From positions 114,077-178,076 of the forward strand of contig JAPCYS010003742.1 of the NCBI GenBank assembly GCA_028641055.1: 64,000 nucleotides of DNA. Direction: 5' to 3'. Made by a program: the position numbers and the translations under genes. The notes below the pieces were generated by a model. That model did no database searches and was not told the DNA's origin. It saw only the letters and a program-made list of their open reading frames with translations. Source of the DNA: Alopecurus myosuroides. Taxonomy: Eukaryota > Streptophyta > Magnoliopsida > Poales > Poaceae. Shown piece by piece: positions 47,196 through 57,290 of the stretch (position 1 is its first letter; the number at the start of each line of letters is the position of its first letter).

Positions 47196-47607
47196 ACCAT
47201 GAGTAAGTAATTTGACTAGAGATAATTGTAGTTAGACACTAAGCAAATAATACAAATTCTGAAGAAAAAAAGGGAGTGAAAAAATGGGAGAGAAAAATTG
47301 GTGTGAAAAATAATTAGAAACCCAAATAAATTAAAAAAATTACGAAATAAAGTCTAGTCCCGGTTCATGTTGCCAACCGGGACTAAAGGTCCTCCGCGCC
47401 CCGGCTCCGCCACTGGCCCACGTGGACGGGGCTTTAGTCCCGGTTCGTAATCGGCGCGACTATAGGGGGTGGGGTCTTTAGTCGCGCATAGCTAGTCCCG
47501 GTTGCCGTGTGTCGACACGAGGCAAAGCATAGCACACGGTGAAAACTATAGAAAACACAAAGCAACGAAAATACACGGCAAAACTTACGGCAAACACACG
47601 GTAAAGA

Positions 47608-47932
47608 TTGTTACACGGCAAAGAAAATGGTGCCAAACGGATTAGACGAATGGTGCAGTCGCAGCAGCTCCTTCTGCGTGCTGATTGGCCGGATTATTTT
47701 CACGCGGATTACTATCCAATGGCTCAGATCGTTTGGAAGGAAACACATAATCCGTGGCTCCTCTGTCTTCTCTCATTGGTGAATATTGGGAGTCAAAAAG
47801 CTGACACAAATACAGTCCTTGTGCATGTCCCTCTCGGTTCTCTCCTCCACGATATCTCCCGCAACCAGCTAGGCGGCTTGCTGACTTGCTTAATATAAGT
47901 TATGTTTAATCTCAAAAAAAAAAAAAAAAAAT
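47608..47932 (+). other. Sequence ending in a poly-A run inside the CACTA-like element
   Basis: Unique-looking sequence ends AAGTTATGTTTAATCTC followed by 18 A at about 47914-47931. This could be the 3' end of a retroposed transcript or a LINE/SINE tail. The 96-aa open frame (47608-47898) has no family I recognise. Confidence 0.35.
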
Positions 47933-47939
47933 CCTCTCG

Positions 47940-48555
47940 TGTACAACTCCATGGCTGACAAGCTCCTGAAGTACTCACGCCGGCGACCTCCTCCACTTCT
48001 CCATGGCCGGCGCCCTCCTCCACTCCTCCATGGCCGGCGAGCTCCTCCACAACTCCCGCCGGCGACTACCTCGGCGTTCGCCGCGAGGAGCTCTCCAATT
48101 CCATGGACAGAGGCAGCCATCGACGGGCTCGACCGTTGCCTCCGCGCCGCCTACGAGGAGAAACGGTGGACGACCATCGCTAGATACCTCCGCCTCCGCC
48201 TCCACTAGGCGGCCGCGCCTCACCCACGCTTCTGTCTTTCTGGCCATCGTCCTCACGCCCTCGCCGTTCCTGGCGCCGTTGCAGCCGGCTCGCGTCTCGG
48301 CCCCGCCTCCCGGAACTCCAACATCGACCGCATCGACCATCTCCATAGCCAAGGAGCTCGAGGAGAAGCTCTGCGGCAGTTCTTGACAACCTCTGCCATG
48401 AACACTGCTGGCCGTCGACCTGGTGGCGACGACGTGACCTGAAGAAAGCCGCAGCCAGTACTTACGACCTCCGCCATGAACGTTGCTCGCCGTCGACCTG
48501 CGGTGACGACGCCACCTGGAGGACGCCGGCCGGCCGTCCCGATTTTTTTTCAAAA
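47940..48555. other. GC-rich block with CTCCATGGCCGGCG repeats
   Basis: Short direct repeats CTCCATGGCCGGCG lie at 48001 and 48028, with related copies, and DNA codon bias gives open frames on both strands (192 aa minus, 127 aa plus). A plus frame near 48100-48180 (TEAAIDGLDRCLRAAYEEKR) looks gene-like but ends at 48208. This could be a captured exon. I do not assign it. Confidence 0.3.
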
Positions 48556-48827
48556 TGACAAACAGTCTTTGCCGTGTGTAAGTTTACAACAGTGGGTCCC
48601 ATTTGTAAGGAGCATGCTGTCACCGTCCGTCGTCAAATAACAGTGGACCCCACCCAGCAGCGTTGCCGTGTGCCCGACATTAGCCACACGGCAAAGAGAA
48701 CGCTACCGTGCAAAAGGCTGACATGTGCGCTTTGCCGTGTGCAACACACGGCAAAGACGTTGCCGTGTGTTGTTAGGCCTTTGCCGTGTGTTTTCGGCAC
48801 ACGGCAAAGAAGCGCTCTCCCGTAGTG

Positions 48828-49184
48828 AGCGATGTTTTTTGCGTTCCGTCCAACTGATTTCGTGTTCCATCGACGGACAGTGTTTTACCGGTAAAGGCAG
48901 ATGCAATATGAGGCGCCAGATGAAAATTATGAAAAAGGTAAATAAAAACAACTTTTATTCGTCAACGTACATCATGCCGCCGCAAAAAACGAACAAGAAA
49001 ATAGTACAATGATATTGATTTGTTTCGGTTACTCACCACATCTGCCACAGAGCGCCCGGACCTGAATGATATGGCGAAATCAAATTTGATCTAGCTTCAA
49101 TTAGGTAGAAGGCAAAAATAACTTTTATTCCCCAGGAACACCACGACACTGTAAAAAGGAACAAGAAAATAGTATTACAACAAT
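48828..49184. other. Spacer at the 3' side of the BAHD gene
   Basis: Contains two similar stretches, AACTTTTATTC...GAACAAGAAAATAGTA, at about 48950-49010 and 49110-49175. Probably 3' UTR or flank of the acyltransferase, partly duplicated. Confidence 0.4.
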
Positions 49185-50423
49185 CTATTCGTCACGCCCG
49201 GACCTCGCAGCTACCTCATGCATGAAAGCATCCACATGCTCCTTCTTAACAATGTATCCGAGGACGTTGATGCCGTCCTTCCCTTTCCACGGTGGGCACA
49301 ACACGAACAAAGGCACGGTCATCTTGGGGGCACCCCAAATTACCCGTGCCGGCCTACCACTGCCAAAATCCGGCAATTCCAGCCCGATGTTCCTCCAGCT
49401 TGACACCATGACCGTGTTGTATCCCACCGGATGCCACACTCCGGGCTTGGCGCCGCTGCCGCTCTTCACATTGGCTTGTATCTTGTGCTTACCAACGTTG
49501 ATGAGCTTCACCACGTCCTGGATGTCACCGTTCGCCACCTCCGCGGTCGTCGCTGCCACCGGCTCCACGGCGAGGCAGTTGCCATAGTAGCCCTCAGCGG
49601 CGCCGACGAGGGCCCGGACGTTGCATCCCAGAACAAGGGACGTAGGGCTCTCAAGATCGACGCCAGCGGAGATGAGTGCCCGGGCGCGGCAGTGCCACAC
49701 TAGGGCCACAACCGCCTCGAACACCGTGCACGTACACAGAGATTTCACGCGGCTGATGAAGCTGGAGGGGATGCTGAAGTCGAGAAAGGCCATGTCTTCG
49801 GTATGTTGCCCATCGAGCATGTCTTGGCCAGTCATTATTCCTCGTTGTGCTGCCAATACCGAGTCATTCAACCTGACCGGAACCATGGACGGCGGCGACA
49901 TACCACGAGCCAGCTCTCCCACGGCGTGCAGGAACTGGCCGATCCCCTGCCCGTCGGCCAGAGCATGGTTCCACGTCACGCCGAGGACAAACCCGCCGCA
50001 GGAGAACACGGTCACCTGCATCAGCAGCAGCGGGTCGGCATGGCGACACATGAAGTCCTCGGGGTAGTGAAGGAAGAGATCGTTGACTAGTGCCGGCGGC
50101 GACGACATCATCTCGTCGTCGACGGCGCAGCTAGCCGAGGCAGCCACGAACAGCACGCCGAGCCCCTCGCCGGTGCATGTGATGACCTCGGAGCCGTCTG
50201 CTCCAGCTCCAAGGCGCCCCGAGATAGGATAGTAGTGCACGAGTGCTCGCGACAGTGCTCTCCGGATGGTCTCCACTGGATCGGCGATTGATTTGTCGAA
50301 CACCAGGAGCAGTGGCACTGCCACTGAGCCCGCAGCCTTGTCAAAATGCGAGAGGCGAATATCACCGGTGGGCGTCCCCGGCTCCGACGGGCCTACAATC
50401 TCCGGCAAGCACTTGGTCACCAC
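49185..50423 (-). CDS. BAHD-family acyltransferase, apparently without its ATG
   Basis: 412 codons in one exon on the minus strand. BAHD enzymes transfer an acyl group from acyl-CoA to an alcohol or amine, usually in the cytosol, in specialised metabolism. The catalytic HxxxD is HALAD (153-157, in WNHALADGQGIGQF). The structural DFGWG motif is DFGSG (352-356), with Trp replaced by Ser. The N-terminal text IVGPSEPGTPTGDIRLSHFD and ALVHYYPISGRL are classic, and the length is near the family's usual 420-460. The first codon here is GTG; further upstream the frame runs to a TGA at about 50492 without any ATG. An ATG-to-ATT or ATG-to-AGA change just upstream, or an unseen first exon, would explain this. 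Substrate cannot be told. It is otherwise intact, so it may be a recent pseudogene. Confidence 0.85.
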   Translation of the reverse strand: MVTKCLPEIVGPSEPGTPTGDIRLSHFDKAAGSVAVPLLLVFDKSIADPVETIRRALSRALVHYYPISGRLGAGADGSEVITCTGEGLGVLFVAASASCAVDDEMMSSPPALVNDLFLHYPEDFMCRHADPLLLMQVTVFSCGGFVLGVTWNHALADGQGIGQFLHAVGELARGMSPPSMVPVRLNDSVLAAQRGIMTGQDMLDGQHTEDMAFLDFSIPSSFISRVKSLCTCTVFEAVVALVWHCRARALISAGVDLESPTSLVLGCNVRALVGAAEGYYGNCLAVEPVAATTAEVANGDIQDVVKLINVGKHKIQANVKSGSGAKPGVWHPVGYNTVMVSSWRNIGLELPDFGSGRPARVIWGAPKMTVPLFVLCPPWKGKDGINVLGYIVKKEHVDAFMHEVAARSGRDE

Positions 50424-51380
50424 AATACCGAAACTTCTCAGCGTACGATACTTTCGTGTCCGATACTCGTACGACGAGCAATCTAGCGTTCAGGCTTACT
50501 TGTCTCACACACGTGAAGGGCTGGATGGCACACGTCGTACAGCTATCGGATAAAACTATCGTACGCATAGCAAGTCTCCCACAATACTCATTTTTGTTCC
50601 TTGGGAATGTAGTGGAAGCTCTTTGTTTTGCTAGATAACCTGATTACTTGCCTACTTATACATTACAGGACAGTTGGAAAGCGATCCAAGAAGACGTTTG
50701 ACTTTGGGAACGATGACCCATCTTGGATCTCCCAAAGCCCGAGAGGCCACCAGCGCTGCATCATGTGACTTGATTGGAAAAAAATTATAATGCGATCCCT
50801 ATGTCTCCTAGTTTTCCTAGGCCAGCAGTGCATCACGTGCACTACCTGTTTCCGGGAACTCCTAGGTCGCGCCTTTAAACCAGGATCTATAAGTTCTCAT
50901 AATGGGATTTCTGCATTTGTCTAAAAACAAAAAAAAAAGGTTAAAAGAGGATCCCACCTTTGCTGGGCCGGCCCACTACGAGCTGCATGTGGGCGTCGCC
51001 GCGGTAAGCCCTCCTTTTTTTTCCCTCTACTGGATGACCCTTTGTGCCGACTGGTTTAAACATCAGATTTATGACGGAATTTGTTTTATAAAAGAAAAAT
51101 TGTTAGCTCTTGGCAACTCTGCTGTCCTATCTGTTGCTTGTCTGGAATTACGAATGTTTATCTATATTTCGTAAAGATAAGTTATAATAAACTAGACTTA
51201 AAAACCCAAACTTTGTATAACCGAATTACGAAAGTCTATCTAAGATACCAATTATTTATAAGATCTCAAAGATATTTCATAGTGAAATCACAATAAATTG
51301 ATATACATAGCTACCTTTTTTTACTTTATCTAAAAAAAACATAGCTACTTTTATTTATGGGACATCACTAATTGAGGGAA
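50424..51380. other. 5' flank of the BAHD gene, no gene seen
   Basis: No recognised ORF. Probably contains the former promoter of the minus-strand acyltransferase. A 90-aa frame at 50902-51174 has no known motif. Confidence 0.4.
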
Positions 51381-53600
51381 GATGTTGGCAACCGGGATGG
51401 ACCGTCCATATTCCTGTAATATTCCTAATTTTTGGAAAGTGCAAAAATCATCAAAATTTGAAACATTTTGCTTTCATGTTAAACAAGTCACAAAAAACCA
51501 AATGAAATGCAAGAAAAAAAAATAAAACAATACATATTTCAGATGAAATTGGGATTGAGAATCCATGCTACCTTTCTTCCTAAAATCCTAAACCTATTTC
51601 AAATTAGTTTTCATTTTAAAGAGAAAACATTTCTCCTTAGCAAACCTCTTTACAAACATGTTTTCAACCCATTTATAACTATGAAAATGTTTATGAAACA
51701 GAGAATTACTATCCCTAATATTTTCTTCATGCCTCCAAAAATATCTCATGTGAAAAAATATATTTCCATAATGCCTTCAAATATTATATCAAGTAATAAC
51801 CAATAAAGTGTTTATATAAATTATTTTGTTTTTGAAAACAAGTTGAAATAGCCTTGGAAATAAATTTTTGACTTTTAGAATAACTCTGTAATCTTATACA
51901 AGCATTTTTCCAATCAATTACTATTTTCTATTTAAAAAGGATTTTTAGTACTATTAACTATTAAGGCATTATCCCTATTATCAAAATTCAAAATTTGAAA
52001 TGTTTTGGAAACAACACATTTGTGTTCATATTTGAAAGAGAATTAGTTTAAAGGAATTTAGAAACTTGTTTGAGGTTATTTGGAGCTTTTATACAAAAGT
52101 TATTAAAGAAATAATAATAAAAAACAGAAAAGAAAAAGGAAAGAACAAAAAAAAGAGAAAGAAAGAGGCTGGCACGAGCCGGCCCACCCCTTACCTACCG
52201 CCCGTGCAGCGTGAAGCAGTAAATGGCCCAACCCGCCAGCAGCTCAACTCACCCCTCCCTCTCTCTAACTGAATGACAGCCGGGCCCCACTAGTGATCCC
52301 CCACCTCCGTCCGATTTTTCCGTGCCACGATCGACCGAAACGGCCACGCCACGATCTCCTCGTGATGCGCATCCCCGAGCACCCCGTGGCTACCTATACG
52401 TGCCCCCGAACACCCTCTCTCTTTCCCCTCCCTCCCTGAAAAGAATGATGCCCCGAGGCCCGAGAAATTCGTCGTGGGAGAGCCTCTGCCCCGTTGCCGT
52501 GTGTGCTTGTTTCCAGCCCCTGTAGGAAGAAACCGCCGTCCATTTCTAGCCCTCTCGAACCCCTATGATCGTGCGCGTGTTTTGATGCCCCGGTTGAACC
52601 TTTCGTGCAGACAATTGACCACGTCGTCCTCGTCGGAAAGTCGCGGCCGCCGAGCTGCTCCATCTGCCCCGCGAAGCCGTTCCAGGAAGCTCGGACCGTC
52701 GACGTCGCCACCATTAGGTTCGTCTTGTCGCGATGCGCCTCACCGTGGTCCTCCCCGAGCCCGAGCACCACCGTAGCGCCATCGCGGTGAAGCCTCGGCT
52801 TCTCCGGCCGCCGCATCTTCATTTTTCGGCGAGCATCGCCCCGCCGAGGTAACCCTAACCTCCTGTATCCGTTGGATCACGATCGGACGCCCCTAGACAA
52901 ACCACTTAGGCGAAACGGTATAGACCAATAGAATTAGGCCCGCCCAGTCAGCAGCTGCATCAGCACGCACAGTCATCGTTTGATTTAAATTCAAATTTAA
53001 ACACCAGAACCTTCTGTCAACTTGTAAATTCAATATAAAATCAAATAATAGTCCAAAAATTATGAGGTTTGAACCTTTGGAAAGCTAGAGAAATTCTCTA
53101 TCCATTTATAAAAAAAAAATTAGGTCCTGTTGAACTTTCTAGAGCATTATTTAAATTGCCAAAACAGCTGAAAAACACCAAATAATTCCTAGTTTGAGTT
53201 CTACAAGTCCAAATCATATAAAATTACAGTCTCTCGTTTCCTTAGAACATGTAGAACACTCTAGAATAGCAGAAACTCAAAGTTGTATCATGCACACACT
53301 TGTTATTTAAAAAATGGTCAAATTAGTAATCTGCCTCTAGTTCAAATTCTAAAAAGTATTTTTGAATAAAACCAATTGGGTTGTCTTGATATTTGTGTCC
53401 TCTCTCCAGAGACAACAAGATCCAATTTTTACAAAAACATAAAGGTGAGTTTAAGAGTTAATTAGAGTAAACACCTATTATTGGGCTACGAAAAGGAATA
53501 ATTAAATAAATTATTGAAATAAAATTTAACCAAAGTCATACATCAGCTAAATAAATCTCATATGATATTAAATACACCTCATCACTGCATTTACCATGTG
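51380..53600 (+). mobile_element. Probable degraded long LTR (solo or remnant)
   Basis: The composition profile matches the other long LTRs in this window: an AT-rich 5' part (51380-52130), a purine run, then a CT/GC-rich block (52160-52860) with GGCCCACC, CCCTCCCTCTCTCTAACTG and CTCTCTCTTTCCCCTCC and short ORFs on both strands, then an AT-rich tail. I could not locate TG/CA ends or a partner. The ORFs at 52322-52822 are therefore not called as genes. Confidence 0.35.
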
Positions 53601-53639
53601 TAAAACAAATTGATGCATTCATGCATGCATACATGTCTA

Positions 53640-54653
53640 TGATTGATCATCTTGATCAAAATCAACACCCATTATATGTTAACCATATGGAAAGCAATGA
53701 TGCGTGTGAACATAAGTTCGTTGGGAGACACCAAGAGGAAGGTATGAAGACTGCAGTAGCAAGTTTCCCTCAGAAAGAAACTAAGGTTGAATCGACCAGT
53801 AGGAGGAAAGGGAGGCATGAACCCACTATCAAGCATAAATACTCCCTCTTGGAGTTACTAGCATCTACTTGGCCAAAGCATCTACTAATAATTGAGAGCA
53901 AGGAAGATCATAAATAACATAAGAATGAAAATAACATGATAGATTGATAATCATAAGACATAGCATTCAACATTCATGAGATCCTAGCAAACACAAGATG
54001 TAGTATTACATAAAGTTGATCTTGATCATGTTAGGCAGCTCACAAGATCTAAACATAAGGTATAAAGTAGAGAGAATAAAGATCTAGCTACTGCTATGGA
54101 CCTGTAGTCCAGAGATGAACTACTCACGCATCACTTCGCAGAAGGGCATGGTGGTGTAGACCCCTCCGGTGATGATTTCTCCCTCCGGCAGGGTGCCGGG
54201 GAGATCTCCAGAACCCTATCGATCTCAGGATGATGATGACGGCGGCCTCGAGTGATTTTCGGGACGAAGTGGAATATATTTAGGTTTATGTCTCCGGGGG
54301 GTTAAATAGGCGAAAGGGCAAAGGCGGTGGAGGCATGGGGGCCCAACACCACGACCTGGCGCGGCAAGGGGGCGTGCCGCCCTATGGTGTGGCCCCCCTG
54401 AGGCCCCCTCCGGGTCTTTTCGGGACTCCATGGAACTTTCGGGAATTCTAAGACTTCCGGGCTTCAAATTTTCCAGAACAACTTTTCTGAAACTAAAAAC
54501 AGCAGAAAACAAGGAACTGGCTCTATGGCATCTTGTCAATAGGTTAGTCCGGAAAATCGATAAAAATGGCATAAAGTGTATAGCAAACATGTGGGAAACA
54601 ATAAGAAAACAACATGGAACATCAGAAATTAAGAATACATTTATGACGTATCA
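53640..54653 (-). mobile_element. LTR-like end of a dispersed grass retroelement
   Basis: Read on the minus strand it begins TGATACGTCATAAATG (54653), followed by TTCTGATGTTCCATG, a pattern I know from a very common pooid retroelement LTR. A GC-rich block (54170-54430) follows, then CTACTGCAGTCTTCATACC and TTGGTGTCTCCCAACG near 53720-53760. No internal domain or second LTR is found, so it is a solo LTR or fragment. The ORFs inside are not genes. Confidence 0.5.
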
Positions 54654-56992
54654 AGCAACCTTTGGACCAAAAACCCATAGCCCAAGACCTTTTGTAAATT
54701 TACAAGTCATATTGTAAATTGCTTCAACCCTAGTAACCGAAGCCATGAAATGAATCATGTTGATCATGGATTTGTTTTCTACAACCCTTATACCAAAGCC
54801 TTGTGTGATCTTTTTTATAAAAGACCAACCCTAGGACCCTTGGAACAAGTTTGTTTTGTCAATGTGGAAATCCTGACCCAAACATCTTAATTCCTCTTGT
54901 ACATTGAATTAAGTACTAAACCTTACCACTTTGTTTCCCTTGTCTGGAAAAATATCTCAGTTGCAAACCAAACTTGCAACTAGAAAAACATGTCAGTTAC
55001 GACCACACTTGCAACTGCAAAAGAACAAATTGTCAGTTACAACCCCACTTTCAACTAAAAAAAGTCTTAATTAAAACTCACTTACAACCAGGGAAAATGT
55101 CGGTTACAAGTAACTGCAAAAGCATGTCAGTTACAACCCCGCTTGCAACTACACAACAAAAATCTCAGTTGCAATTCCACCTGCAACCGGAGAAAATGCC
55201 AGTTACAACCACATTTTAATTTCAGTTATAACATCGCTTACGACTAGAAACAATACCCGAGTTGCAACATCACTTGCAACTGTAATAAATGTAGTTTAAG
55301 TGCAACCACACTTGCAATTGCAACCGTACTTGCAACTAGAGAACACATGTCAGTTACAAGCCCATTTACAACTGGAAAAAATTTCAGCTCCAACCATACT
55401 TTAACCTGGAGAAATTTTTAGTACTTGCAACTAGAAAAAACTGTCAACTGCAACTACAAAAAATATCTCAGTTGCAAACACACAAAATAGAAAACAACTC
55501 TAAATAAATATACAAAAACCCATCATAAAAACACACACAAAAAAAAGTCAAATAGGCTCACAAACACACAAATAAAAAACGTTCTTAGAACCTAGCAGGT
55601 ACAAACTAGCCAGACAAAATGCAGTATAGATAGATGAAGTCCATTCTAGCCCATTCAGCCTCTCCTTCCTTAGAAAAAAACTCTAGTCACATGAATCTCG
55701 ATACCTTGACTGGATGTAACTTAATTACTAGCTAGTTGAGAAGATGTAAACCACAACTAAAAATGTTGAGTTACAACCATGGTGCGGCTGGAAACATCAA
55801 TTTAAATAAACTAGTTGTAACTAGTGTGTAATTGATAAAAGATTAAGTTGTGACGATGTCATAGCTGAAAAAGTTTAGTTAGAATCACGGTGCACCTGAA
55901 ATAATATTTAACGAAAGAAAATCAAGTGACATAGTAAGTCTCGAAAAAGGTACCTCACTTGCATTTAGAAAAGCATCTCAGTTATTATCCTATTTACAAC
56001 TGAAAAAATATCTCAGTTGTAACCTTCACTTGCAACCAGAAAACCATGTTAGTTATGTCCACACTTGCAACTGGAAAAAAGTCACTTACAACCTCAGTTT
56101 CAACTTTAAAAAATCTTAATTAAAACACACTTACAACAAGAGAAAATTTCGATTACAAGTAAGTGGAAAAGAATGTCAGTTACAACCCCGCTTGTAACTA
56201 GAGAAAAAACTCAGTTGCAACTCCACTTGCAACTGGAAAAAAATTCAGTTACAACTACACTCTAATTTCAGTTACAACCCCGCTTACAACTAGAAACAAT
56301 ACCCTAGTTGCAACATCACTCGCAAATGTAAGAAATGTAGTTTAATTGCAAAGCACACTTGCAACTACGGAAAATATATATGTTGCAACCATACTTGCAA
56401 CTAGAGAACACATGCCAGTTACAAGCCCACTTGAAAGTGGGAAAATGTCAGCTCCAACCACACTTGCAACTAGAGAAAAATAGTAACTCCTATCGTACTT
56501 GCAATTAGAGAAACTTTCAGTTGCAACCACACTTGCAATTAGAGACAATTTTAGTTGCAATCGTATTTGCAACTAGAAAAAACCTGTCAATTGCAACCCC
56601 ACTTGCAACCATAAAAAAATATCTCAGTTGCAAACACACACAAAAATAAAAAAGGAAAACAACTCTGAATAAATATACAAAAAATCCATCATAAAACTCA
56701 ACAAAAACAAAAGTCAAATCGGCTCACAAACACACAAACAGAAAAAGTTCTTTGGCCCTAGCAGGTACATACTAGCCAGAAAAAATGCAGAACAAATAGA
56801 TGAAGCCCATTCAGCCTCTCCTTGACTCGAAAAACCTCCAGCCACATGTATCTGGATACCTTGACTGGACCTAAGTTAATTATAAGCTAGCTGATAAGAT
56901 GTAAACCGCAACTAAAAATGTTGAGTTACAACCATGGTACGGCTGGAAACTTCAATTTAAATAAGCTAGTTGTAACTAGTGCATAATTGATA

Positions 56993-57060
56993 CTCCCTCC
57001 GATCCATAAGAAGTGTCGCTCATTTTATACTACAACTTAGAGTAATATGAGTGACACTTT
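56993..57060. mobile_element. Truncated Stowaway-like MITE
   Basis: Begins CTCCCTCCGATCCATAAG after a TA and runs to GTGACACTTTTTAT, lacking its right terminus. It matches the complete copy just downstream. Confidence 0.75.
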
Positions 57061-57083
57061 TTATAACTATTGCATAATTGATA

Positions 57084-57168
57084 CTCCCTCCGATCAATAA
57101 AAAGTGCCGCTCATTTTATACTACAACTTAGTACAAAATGAGCGACACTTTTTATTGATCAGAGGAAG
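57084..57168. mobile_element. Stowaway-like (Tc1/Mariner) MITE, 85 bp
   Basis: The terminal inverted repeats CTCCCTCCGATCAATAAAAA and, inverse of the right end, CTTCCTCTGATCAATAAAAA differ at two positions. The element is flanked by TA at 57082-57083 and 57169-57170. The sister minisatellite block lacks it (GATAAAAGATTAAG at 55834), which gives the empty site. Confidence 0.87.
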
Positions 57169-57290
57169 TAGAAGATTAAGTTGTGATGATGTCATAGCCA
57201 AAAAGTTCAATTAGAATTACGGTGCAATTGAAAATAATATTTAACGAAAGAAAATCAAGTGACATAGTAAGTCTCAAACAAGGGGGCTCC

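Larger units (their letters stand above)
45190..47500 (+). mobile_element. Non-autonomous CACTA-like element carrying an exonuclease gene
   Basis: Both sides have the TTTAGTCCCGG...CCGGGACTAAAG inverted subterminal repeats common in grass CACTA elements: left at 45218-45360 (AGTCTTTAGTCCCGGG, CACCCGGGACTAAAG), right at 47353-47495 (AGTCCCGGTTCATG, CAACCGGGACTAAAGG). Between them lie the exonuclease gene, an AT-rich array and a 5S-like piece. No transposase is visible. The exact termini are uncertain; a CACTG occurs at 45150 but I found no convincing partner. Confidence 0.55.
47490..48827. mobile_element. CACTA-like element end with TTTGCCGTGTG subterminal repeats
   Basis: The right terminus, read inversely, is CACTACGGGAGAGCGC at 48827. 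Next to it TTGCCGTGTG / CACACGGCAAAG repeats occur in both orientations (48660-48810), and similar ACACGGCAAAG copies lie at 47505-47625, which suggests the other subterminal block. A left CACTA terminus is not visible; it may be lost where it abuts the preceding element near 47490. No transposase is seen. Confidence 0.55.
54957..57290. repeat. Duplicated minisatellite block (two ~1.0-1.3 kb copies)
   Basis: Each copy has a degenerate ~30-37-bp minisatellite built on CAGTTACAACC / CACTTGCAACTAGAGAAAA (54957-55480 and 55975-56640). A conserved unique tail follows (ACCTAGCAGGTACAAACTAG at 55589; CTTGACTGGATGTAACTTAA; GAAAATCAAGTGACATAGTA at 55917 and 57250). The second copy has extra MITE sequence at 56993-57168. 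Not coding. Confidence 0.82.

Noticed and set aside
47975..48553. 192-aa minus-strand ORF as a gene
   Set aside because: GC-driven open frame with low-complexity Arg/Gly text and repeats. The plus strand is open as well, and no domain is recognisable.
52322..52822. Overlapping ORFs in the GC-rich stretch near 52.5 kb
   Set aside because: The composition and position resemble the leader part of a long LTR, and no domain is recognisable on either strand.
54957..55219. 81-aa ORF rich in Gln, Leu, Thr and Lys
   Set aside because: It is the minisatellite translated. The sister block does not keep the frame.
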